Assembly: GCA_028622995.1 (NCBI GenBank)
Contig: JAJQJQ010000008.1
Span: 310,001 to 374,000, forward strand
Direction: 5' to 3'
From: Panagrolaimus kolymaensis
Lineage: Eukaryota; Nematoda; Chromadorea; Rhabditida; Panagrolaimidae
Length of the DNA: 64,000 bases
The notes beneath the pieces are model-generated. The model was not told the origin of the DNA. It searched no databases and saw nothing but the letters and a program-made list of their open reading frames with translations. This document shows, in pieces, positions 33,211 through 46,343 of this stretch; position 1 is the first letter of the stretch; every line of letters starts with the position of its first letter. The position numbers and the translations under genes are program-made.

Positions 33211-34279
33211 ATGCCAACATTTTCTAATCCTTCTCCACCGACCAAATGGCGTGAAAGCTTTAGTTTTACTTTTCCATATTTTTCGAAACCGAACTCCTCA
33301 CTTCAAACTCCTCCGATTATAGTGTCCACAGCCACCCAAATGGATAATCGAATTTTAAATCGGATTATAAAATTAATTCCAAAGATTATAAAACAAGAAC
33401 AAATGACTCCTGCAAATAAACAAACGGCGCTTGTTATAGGTATGTCAAAATTTGTTGACCTCACTCCTGTTGCTTAATTTATAAGTTTAGGCTCTTTTAT
33501 TATTTTTATTAACCCTTATTTCAATGATTTTAACGATAGTTTCTTTATTTAATAAATCTTGGATTACTATTGGCGAAGATATTCAAATTGGATTAATTTC
33601 TGGATGCACTTCCACAAATTCAAGTGTCTCTTGCGACGATGAAGAAATTTACGAAATAAAGAGTTTTTTAAATTCTATCACACCAAATAAATGATTTTTA
33701 ATTATAGTCAACTTGGTTTAAAACATGTCAAGGATTAATTATTGCTGCAATAATTTTGGAATGTTTGATCATAATTTTTATTTTTGTTTCATATATCCAC
33801 AAAATATTAAGATTTAATCGTCGTTTTTTCCTATTTTTGGTGTTTTTGACTCAAATAGTCGCAATATTAGAAATAATTGCTGTATCGGTAACTAGCAATA
33901 AAGTCGGGCAACAAGGTTGGTTTGGAAGCAAGAATTAACAACGGGATCATAGAAACAGCAACTGTCGAGAATGATACTCGAATACCAAAAAAAATTCTAT
34001 GGGCTATGAAATCAAAAATTTGGGAACAAAGGTCTCGAGGATATCTTTTTAGGATTTTTAATTTTTTATTTAAAGTTTTATATTTTCATGTTTTTAGATA
34101 TCTCGACGATAATTAATAATGCTTTTACATCCTCTAAAGTCGGTGCAGCATGGTATTACGCTGAGATCTCGATAAATATTCTTGTTTCACCTTTTATTAT
34201 ATTTTTTTTCGGCGGATGTTTTATGCTATTAATGTATAGCATTGTATGGGTTTTTATGTTTGTATTTAAGTGTTGTTAA
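33211..34279 (+). pseudogene. Claudin-like array copy 7, probably decaying
   Basis: Reading exons 33211-33432, 33491-33658, 33708-33915 and 34098-34279 gives a 259-residue family member in frame. Three features differ from the other copies. An extra 58-nt intron interrupts the first pass and uses a weak GTTATA donor; the stronger GTATGT six bases on gives the wrong frame. The donor after GAAATA, GTAAGC-like elsewhere, is AAAGAG here, so exon 2 cannot be joined normally and read-through reaches a stop. The N-tail has lost both motifs: PPTKW for PPPY and TATQMD for TATQTD. The last intron is about 180 nt against about 55. The outer loop is intact (SWITIGEDIQIGLISGC). Loss of constraint on several sites together suggests a pseudogene, though a different exon pattern remains possible. 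Confidence 0.7.
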
Positions 34280-34514
34280 ATATTTTTTGTCCTTGTTTGA
34301 ATTATAGAATTATAATAAATTTTTAATTTCAATGCTTCTTTACATTCGAAAATACAATAAAATAATTAGTGAATTTATTTATTTTCATAGTTCAAAAAAG
34401 AAAATACAAAAAAATTTTAAAAAGTTAAAACAATAAGAAATAAATAAATTAAAAAGCTAGCAAATATGCAAATTTATGTATGTAAGTCACGTAATTTTTC
34501 AAAAAAAAAAAAGA

Positions 34515-37500
34515 TTAAATTTCATTGTTGTTATTATTGTTATTACTATGCTGAGAAAAGGATTCATCTTCTTCATCAGGTGACGACGAAGAACCATGTG
34601 AATGTGAACGGGAATGCGAATGATGAAAGTCTCTTTCATCTTCATAAATAGCATGGTGGTTATTGGGAGTTAATAGAAGCTGCTGAAATGTTAAAAGTTA
34701 GTAAACAAAAAGAAACAATTTATTAGCTAATTTTTAATATTTGTGTCATAAAAAAAAGTTTTATTGATTAATAAAGTTTTGGAGGACTAAAACAAAGGGT
34801 TTGGGCGGGTAGAATTGGAAGCAGCTATTGTAATGTAAGTATTATTATTATTTATAAAAGTATCTGTGGCAATATTGGAATGAGATAATGGTGATTTTGG
34901 GACAGAAGACGATGGAGAACAACACATAAAAGGATTTGGAGGTGAAGAATGAATATTTTTGGAATTTAACAAAGCAGGTTTAAAACTGGAATTACAACAA
35001 TTAGCAGAATTTGTATTTGATGACGGAGAATGAAAAAGATTGGTTGTTGTTGTAGAAAATGTGGAAGAAGGATATGGGGTAAAAGCTGACGACGACGTAT
35101 GAAATTGATTTTGTTTAGCAAAAAAATTGTGATTTTGGTCGTCGAATGAATTCGGAATATGGTGGTTGTTGCTAGAAAGATGCGAACAACAACAACTCTC
35201 AATATTTTCGTTATAAATTAATGGTTTTTGTGGAGGTTGTTGTCGGTTTAGTAATTGATTTAATACGCTTTTGGGTTTTTCAAGGAATTCATTGAGAGGA
35301 GAATCTATTTGACAACTAAATCTTACATTTTCATGAGAATTTGAATTTTGTTGTTGTGGCGATGTAAGTGACGACTGATCATCAGATTGATGTTGTTCAT
35401 GAGGCATCATTGTTGTTACCTGCTGCATTTGTGAATGGTCAGAGGCAGGTGAAGAATGAATATGTTCTGAATTATTTATGGATATTTGTGAGTCATTTAG
35501 TAGTGATTGTTGTGATTGTAATTGAATATGGGATAAATTATTTTCCATTGACATTTGAGATTCGGTATTCGATTGATGGTGGTGGATTATTTGATGTTGG
35601 GAACTTTCGTTGGATAATTGGGAATCATTTAATGAATTTTGTTGTTGTTGTTGCAACATTTGATGTTGTTGAGAATCTTCGTTTGATATCTGTGAATCAT
35701 CATTATTCATTGATTGCTGCTGCTGATGTTGCATATGGTGTTCATGAATTATTTGTTGTTCCAATTGTTGTTGCATTTGCATTTGCTGTTGTTGGGAATG
35801 TAAAATTTGTTGTTGTTGATGAACCATTTGCCTTAATTCTTCATCATTTGCAACATATGTAAATTGTTGTTGTTCATTGGGATTTCCTCCACCAAATGAT
35901 GGCAACCCACTCGAAGATGTGGTAATTAATGAAAACATTTGGGGTTGTTGTTGTTGTTGTTGCTCGTGATTGGATTCCACGGAAATCATTTGATGATTTT
36001 GTTGGAGTTGTTGTTGGTGATGTTGTTGTGTTAATGTTTCATAAACTTGGGGTTGATAAATGTAAGCTGAAATAAAGCTTTGGTAAAAATAAATTTATAT
36101 AAAACATTTTATTTTTTTAGATTTTAAAAAAGATCACGAATTTGTCATTAGCAACGAAAGTGTTTTTGTTTAGAGAGGTAAAAAAGTTTTTTCTTGCTCG
36201 ATTTGTTTAAAAATTTTACCTTGTTCAAATTGCATCCTAGCTTGATCATCTTCTTGTTGTTCTTGGTGCATTCGCATTGGCCCTCCTCCTCCACTACCAT
36301 TTCCTGAAGTTCTTCGTTTTGGACCTTCTGGATTTCGAGGTTTTCTCTTTCGAGTTTGAATTCCATCTTTTTTCATTGTTATTGGTCGATCAACATTATG
36401 CAATTTGTAATAAAGCCCGCAAGCACTAAAATACAATATATAATTTTTTAAATCAGGTAAAGAAAATCATGAAGTATCTTACTTGCAAACAGGTTCGCCA
36501 TTATGATTTCTCCGCCAAAGAGTTGTGCAACTTCCGTGACAATTTGAACAAACTAGATTTTGGCGACGTTGGGGTGTAGCATTTTGCTATAAAAAAAATT
36601 TTACCCAATTTAAAATTTTATTAACAAAAATGGTTCTTTATTCCCGAAAAATATCAAACTTCATTATAGCTTATAAAAAAGTTAATCAAAATTTTTTTAA
36701 TATATAATCCTTTTTTTAAAACAATAAACGAAAATAAAATCTTGGGGTGAAACTCGAACTTAGAACGTCTCTTTTCCTTACATAAACCAAACTATAAAAG
36801 TTTTTTCTCGTTGATTTTTATTTTCGACAAAATTAAAATTTTTATTCTTTTCTCTATATTAAAAAAAATACTTACATGATTAAGCTTTTTTTGATTTGGT
36901 TTCTTTCCTCCTCCTCCTCCAGAACCATTATTGCCATTTCCTGAAGTTGGAATTGGTTTTGGATATTGCATTTGTTCTTTTTGTTGTTGTTGATGTTGCT
37001 CAATGTTGTTTATTGTCGGCATAGTTGATGTTATTACACTTGTTGGCAGTGGTTGTGGAGGTTCATGAATAAATCTTTTTTGATAACAATCTTGACAAAT
37101 CGACATTCCTGTTATACTATCAGGAAGTAAATCAATTCGTTGAAAAGCTTTTCCACAAGCTGTACATTCAGTTAATTCTAAAATTGCCGTTGCTTGATTA
37201 TTAATATTTTTATTTGTTTGTTGTTGTTGTTGGGCAGCGGCAATTTGATTAAGTTGCATCGTAGTGGCCGAGGGTTGCATAGTTAAATATGGATTTCCAT
37301 ATGTTTGAGTAAATCCAGCAGTCAAATTTGGATCATAAATATAATTTTGAGTTGAGAAATCAAAATATGCTCTGGAAACAAAACTTTAAAGTTTTTTTAG
37401 CTTTTTTTCTTTACTTTTTTAGGAAATCAAGAATGAAACCAAAAAAATTTTTTTAAAATAGTTAAAAGTTTCGTCCAAATTTAAGTAAAAGTTTTGATTG

Positions 37501-38151
37501 GGCAAAATTATAGAATAGCAAACCCACGACAAATTTTTTTTCAAATTTGCAGTAAAAAGAGGCAAAATTATAGAAAACCAAACCAATGACAAATTTTTTT
37601 AATGTAACCGAAAAAAGAGCGAAAATAAAAACTTACTGTGGCCCTAAATCAAATTGAGGATATACAATAGTTTCGTAACCACCAATTGGTTGTCCAATGG
37701 TTGAATAATAATTATTTGCCGTTGCTGTTGTCATATTTAATTGAGGATGGACTTGCATGGTGGTTAAATTACTGTATGCATTATAAGCGACAGCTGCATC
37801 TTGAGGATTAGTATGAAATTCAAATTTAGGTTCAAATTTAGGTTGACCATTTAATTCTGAAAGTTGCTAATTATGCATTTTTTGCCTTTGCTTTTTTGAC
37901 TCTTTAAAATTTGGCTTACCTTGTTTCATCATAAATCCAAGGTCTGATGGATGATGGAAGGCTGATCCAAATGAGGATGGAGTAAGACTTGTCGTCGCCG
38001 TGAGACTATCATTTTCACTTACAGCTGAAGAGGATGCTATTGAAATGGTTTCAGTTTTAATTGTGGTCAATAAAGTTTCGGTCACCGCCTCAATGGACGT
38101 GGCCGTTGATGGTCCAGCAGCAGCATTTTCAACAATTTTATCTTCTTCCAT
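34515..38151 (-). CDS. GATA transcription factor, ELT-like, with a second degenerate finger
   Basis: Minus-strand exons 38151-37920, 37856-37637, 37371-36876, 36586-36483, 36425-36220 and 36066-34787, about 845 residues. The canonical GATA finger spans exons 4-5: [37 protein letters not shown], then the basic tail [16 protein letters not shown]. An upstream finger in exon 3, CTAC-x18-CQDC, is GATA-like but lacks the TLWRR core. I recall a similar diverged first finger in C. elegans ELT-2, which controls intestinal genes. Termini are rich in Gln, Ser and Asn, typical of activation regions. A further exon (34682-34515; [20 protein letters not shown]...) joins in frame to an internal CAGCAG|GTAACA donor near 35418, predicting a second isoform with a Ser/His/acidic tail in place of the end at 34787. 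A TTTTTTTACAG acceptor lies about 20 nt before the ATG. Confidence 0.88.
36725..36800 (-). other. tRNA-like remnant in a GATA gene intron
   Basis: The reverse complement contains AAGTTCGAGTTTCACCCC (T-arm-like) and, about 40 bases before it, TATAGTTTGGTTTATG (D-arm-like). The stems do not pair well, so it is not a functional tRNA; it could be a tRNA-derived SINE end or chance. Confidence 0.2.
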
Positions 38152-41100
38152 TTTTTATCTTCCTCGCCTCTGTAAAAAAAGAGATAATGTAATCAATATT
38201 AAAAAAAAGGTGTTAAGATATCATATCAAAAAATTAAAACCGAAAAGTCGCAATCAATTTTTTGATTATTTTGAAGGTGAAAATTAACATGATTAGATAA
38301 AATTTTCTCCTAATCATAGATAATGAAAATAAACATAAAAATCACTTCGTTAGCTAATCGGATGGTTTTAAAGAAAAAGACACGATAATTTATATTTATT
38401 TTGTTTTGAGGCTCTTTTGTTTTTGATAATCAAATCTTTTTCGAAAAAATAATTTTTCTAAAACAATTATTTTTCAGAGCTACCGTTTCCCTTTTTTTCT
38501 TCTTCTCTTCTTTGGTCGAGAAAAAAAGTCAACTCAGAAAAGAGAAAACAAATATAAAAAAATGGTTAGTTAGCGATAGATATTATTATTGCCTTTTTTG
38601 GTTGAGATGGAAAAACACATGAACACCATCATTTCCCCCATCAGTGCCTCGAAAAGAAGCTTATCAGTTAATGCAACCCAGAAAGAAGAAAAAAATTAAA
38701 AAGAAAATAATATTCGATTGCTCGTTTGCTTAGTTTTGGTTAACGTTTTTCTTCGTTTTTCGTTTTTTCCATTTTGGTATGGCAAACTTCGAAGGCGGTA
38801 CACAATGTGTTCAACCCAAAACTCCTTTAAGTTTACGGCAAAGTGTGTCGTTGCTTCCTTGAAGGTACAAAACTTCCGACTTTTATGTTTTTTCTTTTTT
38901 CAAACATAAGTAAAAAAACAAGAATTTATTAAATATGTGTTTTTGAAAAAATAATTTTTATGTTTAAAGTTATCAATTCCGATAGCCTCAAATCAAATTG
39001 CAGGTATTATTCAAAAAAATAAAAGGTTTATAGTCGTCGGCCGCTTTGTCTTTGTTTTTTTGTTGATCCATATAAAAACAAAAAAGTGGGTTTCAATAGG
39101 TGTGAAAGAATGCAAAAATAAACTTCGGTAGCTTTGGACATTTTAAAAACATTTCTAAAGGCAAATGAACTGCCGCCGACAAAAGAAGGCCATTACATAT
39201 CAAAAAACCCTCTTTCAAGAAAATGGAATATGTTTGAAAAGTAATAATTGATTGTTGTTGTTGTCCGAAATTTGAAACCGAAGAAAAGCATTTCCATAAA
39301 ATGAAGAATCATTGAACACAGTTTTTTGTTTTGGTTTTTCAAGAAATGGAAAGTTTATTTTTAAGAGTTCTGGCCGATAAAGATTTTGATAAAATTCGAA
39401 TACGTAGATTTAATAAAAGTTTCAGAAGAAACTAGGCTACAACAAACTTTCGTAGACTAAGTTTTAGAAAGAGACTTGAAATTTTTACAAAAAAAAACTT
39501 TAAAAAATAAATAGCATCGCTTTGAAATTTTTCTTTTCTGCAAGCATCAATTTTTTAAATAAATAATCCGACGACAACTTCCGGGCGCCGCCATGTATGT
39601 ACTTATTTACTTTTTTTCTACCTTTTCTTTTTTGAGGCTTTTACCAACAACAAACAACATGAGAAAAGAGAATACTTACGGTAAAGGTTTTTCAGTAAAT
39701 AAGTTCTTCTTCTTAGCGTTTTCATTTTTCCACAAAATAAAAGCTTATCGCTAAAAAATAAAACAATAAAATATTGTATAAAAATTATGATGAGTCATTA
39801 CGAGTTTTCGGTGTATGGTACAAAGAAATAAAAATAATGGTAGATTGCTACCATCTTTGTCCATGCAAATAGAGCAAACCGCGTTAAATGACCATATTAA
39901 AATTTTTTTAATATAAAGTGATCTGTCAATGCATCAAAATTCGTTGATTCAGTTTTCATAACGTTGGATGGATTCAAAAATTAAATCAAGAAAAAATGGT
40001 ATTTGAAAAAAAATGAAAAAAAATTTGTCATCGGTAGCAGAAAATAAATTATGAGGTTAAAGGGATTTCTCTTGTGGTAGTTGAGTATAAAAACTTAAAA
40101 TAGAAAGAGTTTGAAAATTATTAGTGGAAATTTTTTAAGATGAAAAAATAAAATTTGGTTAGCTAAAAAAAGTTGTATGTATCAGTTAAAGCAAATTAAA
40201 AATCGAATAAAAACGCCGCCAACAAGGATGTGAAAACAAAACAAAAAAGAAATATTGAACAAATTAAAAATATCAAAACTTGCAGGTTTCGCTCACAAGC
40301 ATTCTAAAAACTTTTTTTCCATCACTCAACTGATTGATTGATTGAATGAATATTCTTCTTATGATAATGCGCGTTTCACCTTACCACTATCTAGCAAGCT
40401 ATCTATCGAGAAAAAAAAAGAAGATAAAACTCACAATCACACAGCTTTGACACTATTTTCTTTCGATGATAAATTTTAATCAAAATTAGAGGTTGTTATT
40501 ATTTTTATCTTTGAAAAAAAAATTTTAAAGAGTGCCAAATCAAAGATATCTTTGAAACTCTACCACTTCAGTAAAGCAAAATGATAGACACAAGAGTATT
40601 AATGGGAATGAAGAATGAGGGTTATTGATTAGATAAAATTTATCAACAAAAAATTTCTTTTTACTCGACTGCATGGTTGTAGATAATTGCTCTCGGCTGC
40701 TTGCTACATTATCGGTGACAATTATTAGCGGTAAAAATAAATTTCAACGGTAAAAAAAACTTTGATTTTTTATGTAAATCTTTCTATATATTTTGCTTTT
40801 ATTTGTATACGGTTTATAATTTGCACTTTGTCCTTTCCATTTTTGGGTTTACGGTAGCTTACGAAAGTAATAATAAAAAAAACTCTATTTTTTTTCTTTT
40901 TTTTTCCTTCAGTTTTTTCGATGACGGAATAAAAAACTCTTTTTTTTAAAACAAAGTGGCGCCACATCGACGGTCGTTCATGATTGGTTCTTTTTTCATT
41001 TCTTTCCTCTGCATTTTCTTCTCACATTTTTTAGCTTTTTTTATTTTGGTCAAAGACTCAAAAAACTACACCCATCTTCTTTCCTTTTTTCCTCTCCTTT

Positions 41101-41544
41101 CATTACCTTGTTTGACATTGTATTTTTACTGATAAGAGTTTCTTCTCTCTCTCTCTCTCTCTCCCTCTCATTTCAGACTTTTTGAAGTCAAGCAAAAAAA
41201 GAAAAACAATTTTTTTTAGTTTTGCTGAAGCATCAATGCCGTCAATTTTCACTTAAGGGAGAAAAAAAAAGAGGAACACGACTAAAGTTTCTTGTTGGAG
41301 CATCGATTGCATTATAATACCTTAGTAGAATATTACTGTAACAATGAAGTAAAAAATGAAGGAATTATTTGTTTACCAGTGAAAAGGAAAAAAAAGCTAC
41401 CGATTACTTTTACAATGTGATGAATATTAAAATTTAAGTTTGTCTAAGAATAGTGATTTATAAAAAAAGTTTTGAGAAAAAAATTAATCTTTATTCATAA
41501 AATTAAAATTACAAGCATTGAAATAATTATTTAAAAACAACTTT
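38152..41544. other. 3.4-kb spacer upstream of the GATA gene
   Basis: No supported gene. It should hold the control region of the GATA factor. A (CT)n run lies at 41143-41168. Scattered TTATC/GATAA motifs occur but AT-rich DNA gives many by chance. The frames at 38718-38909 and 40770-40967 are low-complexity. Confidence 0.5.
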
Positions 41545-42098
41545 TTAATATCTATTGCTCCTTTTTTTACAAAATAAGCATAATTCTTTGCCATCAACAT
41601 GCGCTGGATGGTGCTCAAAAATTTCAATGGCATTTTTCAAACTTTGACAATTTTTAAACAAATGATGCTTCTTTCCAGATTCAGTAGTATAAACAACTGG
41701 AGAATATTGATGTCGAGGGGGTTGTAACTCTTCAATTTTAGGATATTCAATTTCCTGAATTTGCTGATGCCTGATTTCAATTTCTTCATTTAGTAGATCT
41801 ATCATTTTTTGCTTTTCAGCAAGTTGGTTGTTGAATAATCTTCTTTGATTTTCAAGTTTATCTCTCAAATTTAAAATTTCTTTTTCATAAATTTCTTTGA
41901 CATTTGCGATTTCATCTTCAAATTTTTTGCGTTCTTCCATTATTTCTTCTCGATGAAGGTGGTTAGTTCTCGCAAGCTCTTCCACTAAGTTTTGGTTTTC
42001 AACCATTTGCAATTCATATAATTGGTAAACATGGGCAATTTCTTCCTCTGCTTCCTTTTTAGTTGAGTCTTTAGCTTTTTTGATTTCTTCCACAATCT

Positions 42099-42554
42099 TG
42101 TAATGGCTATGCCTTCTCTCAAGCCACAACCAATGGGACGAGGCCAACAACAGTAGCTGGACACGCCTTAATGCATCGATGGTAATGCAGTATATAAGGC
42201 AAGACTACCTCTTGCTAAACAGTCAGTTCAGTGCCAGTGCAGAGTCAGTTCAGTGCCAGTGCAGTGTCAGTTCAACGCCAGTTTTACTCACTCAGTCGCA
42301 GTCAGCGTCAGCCGCAGCCTCAGGCTCTGGCAACCACAACCATCATGAAGCTGTAGCCGACTGTGTTATCTATCTCTCTCTTTATGTAACAGCAGAATAG
42401 TATTTATATAATGTTATGCTAATGTCCCATCGCTAATAAACTATACCTCTGTCACCACGTGAAGGATCGAACCGCAATACGCTACACACATACACTATCT
42501 CCATACATGGATAAAGGACCAAGATCAGAGTACCTACCCAACCCATTCATTTCA
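42099..42554 (+). repeat. 5' LTR of the gag-only element
   Basis: 456 bp. A CCAAT box is at 42130-42134 and a TATA box TATATAAGG at 42191-42199. Downstream is a short tandem repeat of CAGTTCAGTGCCAGTGCAG (about 42221-42285). A polyadenylation signal AATAAA lies at 42435-42440. This order (CCAAT, TATA, repeat, AATAAA) fits U3-R-U5. A 73-residue open frame across it is incidental. Confidence 0.9.
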
Positions 42555-42573
42555 TGGAGGTCCAAACCAATTC
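42555..42573 (+). other. Putative primer-binding site
   Basis: TGGAGGTCCAAACCAATTC starts at the base after the 5' LTR. The TGG would pair with the CCA end of a tRNA. I could not name the tRNA. Confidence 0.55.
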
Positions 42574-45500
42574 ACGTGTCGACAGGTTAGTTTATATTTT
42601 AATTTATTATTGGGATACTATTTTAAAGTAAACACATTTTTTTTTATTTCTTTCTCTCTTTATTTTTTTACTCTCATTTTTTTTCTCTGTTCCACTAAAA
42701 TTCTTTTTACAGTATTCCACCAAATATTTTCGTACCAAAATTATAAAAACTCACAAATAAGTTTAATAAAACCTAAAACACCTTTTTAATTCATTACATC
42801 AAAACTATGATTTTTTTACTTTTTGACAATGAAAATTGGAAAACATACAATAACCATAATTTTTTTGAAACCAACAAGAAAAAGTATGTTCAGATTTTTT
42901 TTCTTAAAAATAAGTATATCAGACAAACAAAAAGTATACGGTAGTCTCTTTCTACAAACTTTTATTTTTTCCATTTAATTTAACCGTATGTAAAGAGAAA
43001 AGCCTTATCATAAACTACTGATTACCCATGTTACAAATAAAAGAAAACAAAAGTCATGAATAAAATAAAGGTTAAAGCCTTGTAAAAACTTTTTACACAA
43101 AAAAACGGAATACTGTAACGTAGCTAACATTATACAATTTTAGTTTTTTTTTAAATAATAAGCTAAATAAATTTTTTTTTCTTTTTTTTGTATTTTTTTT
43201 TTGACAGAAACATTTTTCTTCTTGTTCATTCAACTTTTTCCTCCTCTATTTTTTTCTTCATCTTTATTCACCCCTTCTTTGCGAAAAAACGAACTTTGGA
43301 AAACGCAATTTTTTTTTGGAACAATGTTCATATTTTTTATTCTTTCTTACGTCAGTCATATTCTCTCTTGCCTTCTCTCAGTCAAAACATCAATAATTTT
43401 CCACACTTTGGATTACACACTTTCACGTTATTGATTCTTTTCTATTAAAAAATTTCCTTCTCTTCCTCATTTTTTTAAAAAAGGAACACCTAAAAACATA
43501 AAAAAGCGTCCATTTTTTTCTCTCATTGAAAAATAACCAAACGAAGCTTCATTCCAATTTTTTTCAAAGAGACGCAGAACATAAAAATGGAAAGAAAGAT
43601 ATTTTTTAAAATAAAAAGAAAAACCCCTCGAAAAGAAACTAAAACCATTTTTTGTTGTAAAAGAAAAATAAAAACTTTAGACGACTTTTTGTCCTCATGA
43701 AACAAAATAGTGGTAAAAGTTTTTATTGTTTTTTTTTAAATATTAAAGGTTTTTTAAAATAATAAAAGCTTAAGACAATTTTTTTGTAGTCGCGACACAA
43801 AGAGAATGTTAAAAGTTTTTTTATTGTTTTTAAGAAAAAATAAAAATCGTGAAATGAGACCCCATTTCTTAGCAGAGCTGTTAATTCTCGTTTTAAAGAA
43901 AAGCACGCTTTTTATTTTCATTCGCAAACGAAGCGTTTGAACAGCTCTTGTGCTGAGAAATTTATTTAACACCTAAAAATAATCCATGTTTTTGAGAAGA
44001 ACCCATAAACATGCAAACCTTAATATTTCTTTTGCTTAAGTTCTTACTCGTTCATTTTTGCCTACTCCGACATTTTTTTCCCAACCCAAAAAGTAGAAAA
44101 AAAAAACTTTCAAAATTTTAGCTTGCTATTTTTTTTCTCAGTCCAAAGAAGGGAGAAACGAAAAAATTCTTCTTTCTTCCTAAAATAAAACAAAGAATAA
44201 GTTTTATTTTTTTGCTTGCGAAAAAATGATATAATTATAAAAAAACCATAAATACCATGGATCTACTAGCGGCACAAATATAAAATTGGAAATGAGTTTA
44301 GAAAATGATAAGGAATGTTCTGATATGAGTTTCAAAGCAACGTGACCCACAGTTTTTGAGTAATAATTTAATTTAAAATTATTTATCTTAACAAAAAAAA
44401 AAATAAACACAATTTTTACAACATCATAAAAAATCGAAAACATTTAAAAATAAAAGTTCCTTAAGTAAAAGAGACCAAAAGAAATAATATCCTGATAATT
44501 TTTATCTTTTCAACAGCGCATAAAAATTTTTTTTACTTAAATAATATTTTTCTTTGCCAGGGAATACAGTAGTTTTTTTCTTCTTTCATCACATCAATGT
44601 TTGTCGTCAAAAGAATGCAATTTTGAACAAACAACTTTTAAGATTACGGCGTTGGAGCGAACATAAAGTGAACAAAAGAAAAATACTGTAGCCAAAAAAA
44701 AAAAAAAAAAAAAAAAAAAGTTTTCTCTTCATTCTAAAGAACACATAGATTCAAAATGATGAAATAGCAATCAGCGAAAAACTTCAACAACAAACATCCA
44801 CACGAATTTCCTTTTTGGAAAAATAGAGTGTTCATGTAGAAAAATCATAATGAGTTTTAAAAAAAACTAGTCTTTGCATAAAAGTGAAAAATGATGACGA
44901 AAACTTAAGTGCTCGCAATCATAGACATTTTTTATTCTAAAAAAAAAAACACTTTGAGAAAGAAATGGAATTTGAAAATGAAAAAAGAACTAATGCGTTC
45001 CAAGAAAAGTTGTGCAGCACAAAATAGAAAAATCTACAGTAAACATTGTATACTTCATAGAAGCCCAACCAAGTAAAAACTTGATGGAAAAGAACGCCTC
45101 CATAAAATGCACGCAATCAACGAAACACGTTTCGAAGAATAAATGGAAAGAAAGAAAACAACTTTTGAAAGACCAATTAAAACTCGTTCGGGCAAGGACT
45201 CGTAAAAGAAAACACAGTGTGAAAATGTTATTATTTTCCTGTTACAAAGTTTTAAAACAAAATTTTTTTTACTCTTCCCTTCTTCTATTTTTTCTCCCGT
45301 TTTTTTTGAAATAAATTTTCTTACTTTACCATATTTTAAAGTCGAACTACCTTTTATTTTTTTATCTTCTTTTTTTTTATAAAAGATTCCTTAGCCAAAA
45401 CCTTAAAAGATTAATCTTGTGCTTGGTAAAGCGATGACATTCGGCCTTCCAGCGGCAAAACCGCAAGCCATCATTAAGATTGGCGGTGAAAAATAAGTTT

Positions 45501-46343
45501 GATGAACAATGCGATCGCCAATAAGACGTTCTTCTCAAACATGCACTCGAACCACTATTTGAAAGTGCAAAACTTTTTGGAATAAAACAGGAAATTGTTT
45601 AATTATTTTTTTGGAAAGTTTAAATTAATAAAATAAAACAAAACTAAAATACTTCACTTTCTTTTATATATTTTTGGATGAGCTCAGTGAAACTTATGTC
45701 TAAAAGACTACAAAATAATTATATTATTAAAGAAATTCCTAAAAACACAACTTTTTGCGATTTGTTTATTTTTCCTAGGATTTTGAAATTAATTTTTTAA
45801 AAACTTTTCGCTTTTGATAAAACTAACAACCGGTTGACCAAATAGCTCAAAATAAGATAAAATATCTTAAAAATCATTTTAATAATTTTAATAACTTTTA
45901 ATATATAAAAAGAATTTATGAAAACGATATCGATAAAGAATGTTCAAGCATTTACCAAGACACTGGCCAAAAGATTACTTTTTGAAGAAACTTGGGTGAT
46001 AAAAGGATAATCTTATTTCTTGACAAAAGACGCGAATGTTTCTGCCGATTGTTAAGAAATTATAAATTTTCCCCTTATTTTTTAGTCTTCCTAATTTTTA
46101 TTTAATACCTGAAAATTTTTCAAAAAGTTTATCATCGCGGAAATTAAAAAGTTATAAAAGCGCGCAATATTTATCCATCGAGTTAATTTTATTTCGCTAT
46201 TTTTTTTGAAAGCATAAATTAATTTTTTAAAAAAAAAAAAACCTCCTCTTCATTTTTTCAGTCTAAATTGAAAGTCTCTCCCCATCCTCATCTTAATTTA
46301 CCATACCAACTAAACGCTCAAGCTAAAAATATCTTTGAATATA
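42574..46343 (+). other. Long untranslated leader of the gag-only element
   Basis: 3.8 kb of AT-rich sequence with no supported frame, including a run of 20 or more A at about 44695-44719. Short frames such as 45012-45314 are Lys-rich and not called. Such long non-coding interiors are typical of LARD elements and may hold packaging signals. Confidence 0.55.

Noticed and set aside
35368..35862. 164-residue + strand frame
   Set aside because: It is the antisense shadow of the Gln/Asn-rich last exon of the GATA factor; Val/Ile runs mirror CAA/CAT repeats.
36725..36800. tRNA gene
   Set aside because: T-arm-like and D-arm-like words are present but the stems do not pair; kept only as a low-confidence remnant.
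42179..42400. 73-residue frame present twice (also 51392-51613)
   Set aside because: It lies wholly inside the LTRs and reads through their tandem CAGTTCAGTGCCAG repeat; codons show no coding bias.
43150..45314. Several 60-100 residue frames inside the LTR element
   Set aside because: Phe/Leu- or Lys-rich low-complexity frames in AT-rich non-coding interior; no match to pol or gag.
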